From Frankiaceae bacterium (lineage in GTDB: Bacteria > Actinomycetota > Actinomycetes > Mycobacteriales > SCTD01): a stretch of DNA of 60,883 nucleotides. Below, piece by piece: positions 51,721 to 58,496 of the stretch (the stretch's first letter is position 1; each line of letters opens with the position of its first letter). Location of the stretch: the NCBI GenBank assembly GCA_016650445.1, contig JAENVS010000049.1:1-60883 (forward strand), given 5' to 3'. The position numbers and the translations under genes were made by a program. The notes under the pieces were generated by a model, which searched no databases, was not told the DNA's origin, and saw only the letters and a program-made list of their open reading frames with translations.

Positions 51721-51762
51721 CATACCTTGCTCCCCCACCTTCACCGTGTCGTACTCGTCTGG

Positions 51763-52051
51763 ATGCGATCACGCACAGATGTCTGGCGCCCGTCACACGC
51801 GGGCACTATCGCCCGCCTCGGCGACACGGCCAGCATCGCCCCTGGCCGCGCAGGTGCACCGCCTCGTTTCCGCACCCGAACGACTTTTCCTATCCGTGCT
51901 CGTCGCGATGTGCGACGCCCTCGAGGCCCCCCCCGCCGAGCTCATCGTCACCCAAGCGCACAACTCTTCGCCGCGCCGCCGCCAGCGGCAACGACTCGCC
52001 GACCTCGCGAGCCGACGGCCAACCCGTGTGCGGCTCAACCGCGACCTCTGA
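51763..52051 (+). pseudogene. Probably frameshifted XRE-type regulator
   Basis: Residues AAQVHRLVSAPERL, then LSVLVAMCDALEAPPAELI, match the C-terminal helices of short Cro/C1-type regulators found beside actinobacterial integrases. In this frame the N-terminal helices are missing. Switching frame by one base inside the CCCC run at 51839-51842 joins them to an upstream frame (MRSRTDVWRPS onward). The gene seems broken by a +1 insertion there, or the start is not real. Confidence 0.5.
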
Positions 52052-52095
52052 GCGACTGCCCCGGCCGGCCGTTCTACCCGACGGCCACGGCTCGT

Positions 52096-52157
52096 TGATC
52101 GACGTGGAGTTACTCGGGTTTCGACGCCCAGAAACCCGAATATTTCCCCGTCGATCA
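52096..52157. repeat. Nested inverted repeats near the right end of the element
   Basis: Outer arms TGATCGACG (52096-52104) and CGTCGATCA (52149-52157) enclose inner arms TCGGGTTTC (52114-52122) and GAAACCCGA (52131-52139). Both pairs are perfect 9-bp matches. They lie 59 bp before the right attachment repeat and could be integrase or excisionase sites, or a terminator. Confidence 0.6.
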
Positions 52158-52215
52158 TCACCGGACCGGCCCGGCTATGCCGCTAGCCGTCTGGTGCCCA
52201 ACGCCACTGGTCCCT

Positions 52216-52244
52216 GAGGTCACAGGTTCACGTCCTGTATCGCC
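52216..52244 (+). other. Right attachment site (tRNA 3' remnant)
   Basis: Matches 47862-47890 except A to C in the T loop. The following three bases also differ. It cannot act as a tRNA because the 5' half is missing. The substitution suggests the copy has drifted since integration. Confidence 0.82.
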
Positions 52245-52316
52245 GACTCAGAAACCGCAGCTCGGAGCGCTTGCTCGTGAGCGTGCGGAGATGCGGGCCA
52301 GTGCGAGCCGCGCCGG

Positions 52317-52703
52317 CTACCAGACGCCGCTGTCGACGTGCTCGTACTCGTCGAACGTCGCGACCTTGCCGTCGACGAAGCGGAAGACGTGCACGAGGGG
52401 TCCCTCGTTCTTGTTGCCGCTGCCGTTGACGGTGAAGGCACTGGTCCCCAGGGCAACCACCAGGTCGTCCTCCGCCAGCAGCGTCTGGATGTCGAACTGC
52501 GTGATCTCCACGGTCTCAAGCAGCTTCGCGAAGAACCGCCGGGCGCCGTCGACGCCGAGGAACTCGCCCTCGTGGGGCGCGCCCGTCGCGTGGTTGGTCC
52601 AGACGACGTCGTCGGCCAGGACGGCGAACACGCCCTCGAGGTCCCCCCGGCCGAACGCCTCGTACGCGGTGGCCACGACGGCCTTGTTCTCCTGTGCACC
52701 CAT
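52317..52703 (-). CDS. NTF2-like (SnoaL-type) protein
   Basis: The 128-residue protein shows the NTF2 cone-fold pattern AFGRGDLEGVFAVLADDVVWTN and a C-terminal DEYEHVDSG. Family members include small isomerases, hydrolases and binding proteins; the function here is unknown. First chromosomal gene after the element's right end. Confidence 0.88.
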   Translation of the reverse strand: MGAQENKAVVATAYEAFGRGDLEGVFAVLADDVVWTNHATGAPHEGEFLGVDGARRFFAKLLETVEITQFDIQTLLAEDDLVVALGTSAFTVNGSGNKNEGPLVHVFRFVDGKVATFDEYEHVDSGVW

Positions 52704-52755
52704 GACGGTCTCCCTCGGTAGGAGGTCCGGACGCTAGCGGGCCACCGCCCTCCCG

Positions 52756-53970
52756 TCAGCCCCCCAAACCGATAAGGCAGCCCGCGCGGTCGTGGGCGCC
52801 CCACGGGTAGCCCCCGGCGCGCTCCGTGAAGGCCTGGGTGCGACAGGTCTGCTCGCGATCAGCGGCCGGCACGGCACCGTTGTCCTTCGCCCAGTCGTAG
52901 CCGTGCTTGAAGTGCGGGTCCTTGAGGGACGCGGCGAGCTCCTCGGCGCTCAACGTGCGCGGTGCGGTGGCCGTGGCGGTGGCCGTCGCGGACGGTCGGA
53001 CCTGCGTGATGGTCGAGGTGCCGTCGTCGTCGCTGTCGAGCAGCTGGGTCTTGACGAGGTAGGCGCCGCCGAGCAGCACGGCAAGCAGCAGCAGGATCAC
53101 CGGCAGCCTCCGGGCCCCGCCCTCACCGCGCCCGTCGTCGAGCAGGTCCTCGCCGTCCGAGCCGCCGCGGGCGCGGCGCGGCCGTCCGGGCGGGGGCGGA
53201 GCGGAGCCGTCCGACCACTGGCCGGGCGAAGCGGGCTCCAGGTCCGACTCCCACGGCAGGAGCTCGGTCGGTTCGGCCGACGGGAACCCCAGCGCGGCGG
53301 GGTCGGTGGGGGCGTACGACGGGATCGGGCTTGGTACGTCGGGCTCGCTGCGGTGCGGGTCCCCGAAGGACGGCACGGCGGGACCGGACGGGAGGTACGG
53401 CGTCGCGGGCGCCCCGGGCGGGGCAGGCGGGAGCGGTCCTCCGGACAGCGGCCCGCCACTCGACGACTGGCTCGGGATGCTCGGCCCGGCCGAGGGCTGT
53501 CCCCCGGACAGCTCCGCGATCAGGTCGCGGGCCTTGGCGGCCGCTCCACCGGGGGTGTCCTCGGCCCTGCCACCGGACTCGACGGGCAGCCCACCGAACG
53601 GCGGCGCGGGTGCGAACGGCGACGGCGGGGCCGCCGGCTCCGGGGGGCCGGGTGGCTGAGAGGGGCCGGGTGAGCCGGATGACGGCTGACCGCCCCCGAA
53701 CGGCGCCGGCGGTGTCAAGGGCGGCGGTGCCTCGCCCTCGACCGGCGCATTGAGGTCGAACGGCGACCGCGGCTCGGACGGAGGCGAAGACAGCGGCGGT
53801 GGCGGCGGTGGCGCGCTGCGGATCTCCCAGGACGTGGTCGGCGCGTCGCCCGCGGTCGGCGGCGGCTCAGCAACAGCCGGCGGCTCGACAGGCGTGCACG
53901 TGCGGCCGCAGATCGGGCAGAACTCCTGCGGTCCCGGCGGGTGCCCGATGGGGCACTGCATCAGAGTCAC
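52756..53970 (-). CDS. Zinc-ribbon, Pro-rich, single-membrane-helix protein
   Basis: The 404-residue protein opens with a zinc-ribbon-like MQCPIGHPPGPQEFCPICGR. A Pro/Gly/Ser-rich stretch of about 240 residues follows, then a membrane helix (LPVILLLLAVLLGGAYLV at about 290-307) and an outer domain with two Cys (EQTCRTQ and AGCLIGL). The layout suits a regulator or secretion component with an outer sensor. No family name is certain. Confidence 0.72.
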   Translation of the reverse strand: MTLMQCPIGHPPGPQEFCPICGRTCTPVEPPAVAEPPPTAGDAPTTSWEIRSAPPPPPPLSSPPSEPRSPFDLNAPVEGEAPPPLTPPAPFGGGQPSSGSPGPSQPPGPPEPAAPPSPFAPAPPFGGLPVESGGRAEDTPGGAAAKARDLIAELSGGQPSAGPSIPSQSSSGGPLSGGPLPPAPPGAPATPYLPSGPAVPSFGDPHRSEPDVPSPIPSYAPTDPAALGFPSAEPTELLPWESDLEPASPGQWSDGSAPPPPGRPRRARGGSDGEDLLDDGRGEGGARRLPVILLLLAVLLGGAYLVKTQLLDSDDDGTSTITQVRPSATATATATAPRTLSAEELAASLKDPHFKHGYDWAKDNGAVPAADREQTCRTQAFTERAGGYPWGAHDRAGCLIGLGG

Positions 53971-54046
53971 GGGGACATCTTGCTCTCTGCGACGGCTTGT
54001 ACACCGCAGACACTCCCGGAACGTGACGACCCGGTAACGCCAGAGG

Positions 54047-55576
54047 TCAGTCGAAGACGAGCGGCTCGGTCCGCGCCGGCATGAGCAGGAGGGCCCCCGC
54101 CATCAGCACCGCGACCACCACCAGCGCGACGAAGACGTGGTGCGTCGCGTCGAACAGCGCCGCCCGCACGAAGCTCGCCGCCGCCGAGTGCGGCACGTCC
54201 CCGCTGCTGGTGAGGACGAGGCTCGCGGCGTCGACGCTGTTCGGCAGGTCGGCCGCGACGGCGGCCGGTGGATCCGCGAACCGGTCGGCCAGCGTCGCGT
54301 TCGCGATGGCACCGAGCACGGCAACCCCGACGGCGCTGCCGAGCGAGCGGCAGAACATGTTCGTCGCGGTGACCACTCCGCGGCGGTCCCAGCCGACGAC
54401 GGACTGCACGGCCACCAGCGTCGGGCTCGACACCAGGCCGAGGCCGGCACCGAGCACGAAGCACGTCAGAGCCACCTGCAGGACCGACGAGTGCGCCCCG
54501 AGCGCTGCGCACATCATGGCGCCGGCGACGATGAGCACGCAGCCGATCAGCGCGGTGTTGCGGAAGCCGATGCGCATGTAGAGGCGCCCGGATAGCGTCG
54601 CCGACAGCGGCCAGCCCAGCGTCAGCGCGGCCAGCGCGAGGCCGGCGACCAACGCACCGGTGCCGAGGACACCCTGCACGTACGTCGGCACGTAGGAGCT
54701 CAACCCGATGAGCAGTACGCCGACGACAACCGCGATGACGTTGCCCGCCGTCAGGATCCGGCGACGGAAGACCCAGAGCGGCAGCACCGGCTCCGCGGCC
54801 GTTCTCTCGACGTACAAGAAGGCGACCAGCGCCACCGCGCCGACGGTGAACAGCCCGACGCTCGTCACAGACGACCAGGCCCAGCTGACGCCGCCTTGCA
54901 GCAGCCCGAAGATGACGAGGGAGCACCCGGTGGTCAGCAGGACTGTGCCGGTGTAGTCGATGCGGTGCGGCCGTCGTACTACGTGCTCGGAGAAGTTGCG
55001 CGCGAGAATCCACGCCGCCAGCGCGCCCAGGGGCAGGTTGACGAAGAAGATCCAGCGCCACGACAGGTACTCCGAGAACAGGCCACCGAGGGTGGGTCCG
55101 ACCACGGACGAGATGCCCCAGACACTGGCGACGTAGCCCTGCACGCGGGCCCGCTCCTCCACCGTGTAGAGGTCGCCGATCATCGTCATGCACATCGGCT
55201 GCACGGCGCCCGCGCCGATCCCCTGCACGGCCCTCGCGACGATGAGCGTCGGCATGCTCCACGCGATGCCGCAGAGCACCGAGCCGAGGAGGAACACCGC
55301 GATGCCGAAGAACATCACCGGCCTGCGCCCGACCACGTCGGCGTACTTGCCGTACAGCGGCACCGTGACGGCCTGGGTCAGCAGGTAGAGGGAGAACAGC
55401 CAGGGGAACTGCGCGAAGCCACCGAGGTCGGCGACGACGGACGGCACCGCCGTCGCGATGATGGTGCTGTCCAGGGCGACCAGCCCGGTGCAGAGCATCA
55501 CCGCGAACAGCACGGGACCCCGCTCCGACCGCAGCCCCACCGCCCGGCGCGGCTCCGCCGGCGCTGTGCTGGTCAC
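54047..55576 (-). CDS. DHA2-family MFS efflux transporter
   Basis: The GTG at 55576 behind GAGGAG gives 509 residues with about fourteen membrane helices. Motif A-like GKYADVVGRRPVM and motif C-like GPTLGGLFSEYLSWRWIFFVN mark the drug:H+ antiporter-2 type (EmrB/QacA). Substrate unknown. Residues upstream in frame are not expected to be translated. The zinc-ribbon ORF diverges. Confidence 0.92.
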   Translation of the reverse strand: MTSTAPAEPRRAVGLRSERGPVLFAVMLCTGLVALDSTIIATAVPSVVADLGGFAQFPWLFSLYLLTQAVTVPLYGKYADVVGRRPVMFFGIAVFLLGSVLCGIAWSMPTLIVARAVQGIGAGAVQPMCMTMIGDLYTVEERARVQGYVASVWGISSVVGPTLGGLFSEYLSWRWIFFVNLPLGALAAWILARNFSEHVVRRPHRIDYTGTVLLTTGCSLVIFGLLQGGVSWAWSSVTSVGLFTVGAVALVAFLYVERTAAEPVLPLWVFRRRILTAGNVIAVVVGVLLIGLSSYVPTYVQGVLGTGALVAGLALAALTLGWPLSATLSGRLYMRIGFRNTALIGCVLIVAGAMMCAALGAHSSVLQVALTCFVLGAGLGLVSSPTLVAVQSVVGWDRRGVVTATNMFCRSLGSAVGVAVLGAIANATLADRFADPPAAVAADLPNSVDAASLVLTSSGDVPHSAAASFVRAALFDATHHVFVALVVVAVLMAGALLLMPARTEPLVFD

Positions 55577-55811
55577 GTGCGGCTCCTCGCCAGCTCGTCG
55601 GTCGTCGGTCGTCGAAGAGGCAAAAGCCACCTGCCCGCCGGTCATTCCCACCGCCCACGGGAGCAACGGCGAGTACGCCGTTCGCCGCGAAATCTGGCCC
55701 CGGCGGGCCATGGCGCCGAACCCGTCGGCGAGCGACCCTGACGGGGTGCATAACGGACCTTTCACACCCAGCCGACCGGTCACCCCCTGCTGCAGCGCCC
55801 GCCCGCAGGTC

Positions 55812-56099
55812 GTGTCGCTGACCCGCGACGACAGCCCTGGCAGCGTGGTGGAGCTGGTCCGATGCAGCGCGTGCGGCGCGAGCACCTGGCTCCTCGACGG
55901 TCAGGCAGTCGACAAGGACCGCGCACTCGGCGCGTTGTCAGCGACGTTCGCGCGGCGAGAGACCGGTCCCCGACCGCGCAGCCGGACAGCGCCGACGCCG
56001 ACGGCCGCCCCGAGCTCCGCCGCCCCGGGCCCCGCCGCCGCGGAGCCGGACCTGGCCGAGCTGCTCGCCGGCTGGAGCGTGCTGGGCGCACAGCGCTGA
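55812..56099 (+). CDS. Small zinc-ribbon-like hypothetical protein
   Basis: A GTG at 55812 gives 95 residues; the start is uncertain because no strong ribosome site is seen (GTG codons at 55845 and 55848 are alternatives). Only one CxxC pair (VRCSACGAS) is present, then LLDGQAVDKDRALGALSAT, a Pro/Ala linker and a C-terminal helix (DLAELLAGWSVLGAQR). No family recognised. Confidence 0.5.
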   Translation: MSLTRDDSPGSVVELVRCSACGASTWLLDGQAVDKDRALGALSATFARRETGPRPRSRTAPTPTAAPSSAAPGPAAAEPDLAELLAGWSVLGAQR

Positions 56100-56103
56100 C
56101 ACG

Positions 56104-56133
56104 CTCCTGACACCACCAGGAGACGTTGGTGTC
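56104..56133 (+). terminator. Possible hairpin after the zinc-ribbon ORF
   Basis: GACACCA (56109-56115) pairs with TGGTGTC (56127-56133), and CTCCTG with CAGGAG offers an alternative fold. No T run follows. It could end the small gene before ftsH. Confidence 0.4.
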
Positions 56134-56346
56134 GGGAGGGCCTCGCGGCGCCCGATTTGTGACATCATTAGGCCGCCGCGCGTGCCGTGCGTCACACTGT
56201 CGACCCGTTGGGCCGGCAGGACCGTCGGCTGCGGCGGCGAACCTTTCGACCCAACACCCACTCTCTAGCCTGAGACCTCCCGCACCCCGGCGACGGTCGA
56301 GGCTGCAGCGATCACAAGGCCGGTGACCCCGGCAAGGAGGACACCC

Positions 56347-58494
56347 GTGGCACAGGCTGGTGGCCAGAGGACCGGCACCGGGTCGAGCGAGCCGACCGGC
56401 TTCGTCGACAACGTGCGCGCCCGGATCGCGGCAGCGCGGCGCAAGCGGGCAGCGACGAGCGGCCCCGGCGGCAAAGGGCTGTTCTTCGCCCTGATCGCGT
56501 CGCTCGTCGTGCTGGTGGTCGGCTTCCTCAGCTCCCTCGCCATCCTGTTCGGCAGCCCCGAGGGCAAGGAGGTCTCGGTCTCCCAGCTCGCCGCGCTCGC
56601 GGCGGCCGGCCGGGTCGAGGCCGCGACGTTCCTCGACGAGGACAGCCAGGTCGTGGCGAAGGTGCGCAGCATCGACGAGACGAAGACCGCCGCCGCCACG
56701 GACAAGGCCGCCCCTGTCGCCGCCGCCGACCCGCACGTCGACGGCGTGCCGGACGACGCCGTCACCGTCCACACCGCCTACCCCAACAACGGGTCGGCCA
56801 CCAACTCCACCATCCAGCTGCTGCAGACCGCCGGCGCGAAGGTGAGCGTCGACCCGCAGGCCGGCCAGGCCCGGCTGCGGATGTTCACGGCGTTCCTGCT
56901 GCCGGTGCTGATCCTCGCCAACCTGTTCGGCCTGCTGTTCGTCGGCAAGGGCAGCGGCGGCGGTGCGATCGGCGAGGTCACCAACTTCGGCCGCGTCGAC
57001 GACGGCAGCCGCACCGACGGCTCCAACGTGACGTTCGCCGACGTCGGGGGGGCCGACGAGGCCGTCACCGAGCTCGCCGAGGTGCGCGACTACCTGCGTG
57101 ACCCGGCGAAGTACAAGGCCCTCGGTGCGGCTCCGCCGAAAGGCGTCCTGCTCTTCGGTCCTCCCGGGACCGGGAAGACCCTGCTCGCCCGCGCGGTCGC
57201 CGGTGAGGCCGGCGTGCCCTTCTTCTCCGTCGCCGGTGCCGAGTTCGTCGAGTCGCTCGTCGGCGTCGGCGCCGCCCGCATCCGCGACCTGTTCCGTCGC
57301 GTCAACGCGGTCGCCCCCGCGATCGTCTTCATCGACGAGCTCGACGCCGCCGGCCGCAAGCGCGGCAGCGGTGGCGGCGGTGGCGGCTCCGACGAGCGCG
57401 AGCAGACCCTCAACCAGCTGCTCGTCGAGATGGACGGCTTCGAGACCTCCAGCGGCGTCGTCGTCATCGCGGCGACCAACCGGCCCGACATCCTCGACCC
57501 GGCGCTCATGCGCCCGGGCCGCTTCGACCGGCACATCACGGTCGAGCGGCCTGACGCGGAGGGCCGCGAGCGGATCCTGAAGATCCACGCGTCGAAGAAG
57601 CCGATGACCAGCGACGTCGACCTCAACCGCATCGCGGCCCGTACGCCGGGGTTCACGGGCGCCGACCTGGCCAGCGTCGTCAACGAGGCCGCGCTGCTCA
57701 CGATCCGCCGCAAGGGCAACACGATCACGATGAAGGAGTTCGAGGAGGCGGTCATCCGCGTGCTCGAGGGTCCGCAGCGTCGCGGTCAGGTCCTCACCGC
57801 CGACGAGCGGCTGCGGGCGGCGTACCACGAGATCGGCCACGTCGTCGTCGCCGCCACCCTCGGTCGGCACGAGGACGTCCACCGCGTCACGGTGCTCGGC
57901 CGCGGGCGCACGCTGGCCGCCGCGACGTTCGCCGACAAGGAGGCGACGCTGCTCACTCGGTCCGCGCTGCACACCCAGCTCGTCGCCACGCTGGGCGGCA
58001 TCGCCGCCGAGGAGCTCATCTTCGGTGAGGCCTCGACCGGCGGCGAGCAGGACCTCGAGCACGCCACCGACCTGGCCCGCGACATGGTCACCAAGTACGG
58101 CATGTCGGACGCGATCGGTCCGGTGCGCCTGCAGGTCAAGGCCGGCGAGGGCTTCCTCGGCGACGACTCGTCGCTGGTCGACCTCTCCCCCGAGACGCAG
58201 CGCGATGTCGAGCAGGCCGTCCGCGGGATGATCACCGACGCGCAGCAGGAGGCCATCGCGGTCCTGCGGTCGCACCGCCGCGAGCTCGACACCCTCGCCG
58301 CCCGCCTCGACGCCGAGGAGACGCTCGAGGACGACGTGCTGCAGGAGGCCCTCGCGCCGCTGCTCTCGGCGATCGAGTCGAAGACCGCCACCACGACGCG
58401 CACCCCGACGCCGCGGCCGCGCAACGCCAAGGCGCGCACGGCAGCCACGTCCGGCCACGGCACGTCGCGGCCGCGGGCGGCGGCGAAGCGCTGA
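56347..58494 (+). CDS. FtsH-family membrane AAA+ metalloprotease paralog
   Basis: A GTG behind GGAGG gives 715 residues. Cytoplasmic N-terminus, first membrane helix (about 45-68), outer domain (69-178) longer than usual, second helix (about 180-200), Walker A GPPGTGKT (271-278), Walker [10 protein letters not shown] (326-334), SRH ([20 protein letters not shown]) and zinc site HEIGH (494-498). The pore loop, canonically with MFVG, reads SLVG (303-306), so the pore aromatic is Leu. Targets unknown. The next gene starts 2 bp downstream. Confidence 0.94.
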   Translation: MAQAGGQRTGTGSSEPTGFVDNVRARIAAARRKRAATSGPGGKGLFFALIASLVVLVVGFLSSLAILFGSPEGKEVSVSQLAALAAAGRVEAATFLDEDSQVVAKVRSIDETKTAAATDKAAPVAAADPHVDGVPDDAVTVHTAYPNNGSATNSTIQLLQTAGAKVSVDPQAGQARLRMFTAFLLPVLILANLFGLLFVGKGSGGGAIGEVTNFGRVDDGSRTDGSNVTFADVGGADEAVTELAEVRDYLRDPAKYKALGAAPPKGVLLFGPPGTGKTLLARAVAGEAGVPFFSVAGAEFVESLVGVGAARIRDLFRRVNAVAPAIVFIDELDAAGRKRGSGGGGGGSDEREQTLNQLLVEMDGFETSSGVVVIAATNRPDILDPALMRPGRFDRHITVERPDAEGRERILKIHASKKPMTSDVDLNRIAARTPGFTGADLASVVNEAALLTIRRKGNTITMKEFEEAVIRVLEGPQRRGQVLTADERLRAAYHEIGHVVVAATLGRHEDVHRVTVLGRGRTLAAATFADKEATLLTRSALHTQLVATLGGIAAEELIFGEASTGGEQDLEHATDLARDMVTKYGMSDAIGPVRLQVKAGEGFLGDDSSLVDLSPETQRDVEQAVRGMITDAQQEAIAVLRSHRRELDTLAARLDAEETLEDDVLQEALAPLLSAIESKTATTTRTPTPRPRNAKARTAATSGHGTSRPRAAAKR

Positions 58495-58496
58495 GC

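Larger units (their letters stand above)
47862..52244. mobile_element. Integrated genetic element of about 4.35 kb in tRNA-Val(GAC)
   Basis: The interval is bounded by a 29-bp direct repeat of the tRNA 3' end (one mismatch). It holds a tyrosine integrase next to the tRNA, a PIN/RHH pair, a small unknown protein, an excisionase-like HTH, WhiB, a 27-residue microprotein, a further small protein and a probably broken XRE-type regulator. There are no replication, transfer or virion genes, so it is a minimal element, a satellite or a decayed remnant of a larger integrative element. Confidence 0.82.

Noticed and set aside
47862..52244. Antiviral defence island
   Set aside because: The element carries a toxin-antitoxin pair but no restriction, CBASS, retron, Abi or similar genes that I can recognise; a defence role is not supported.
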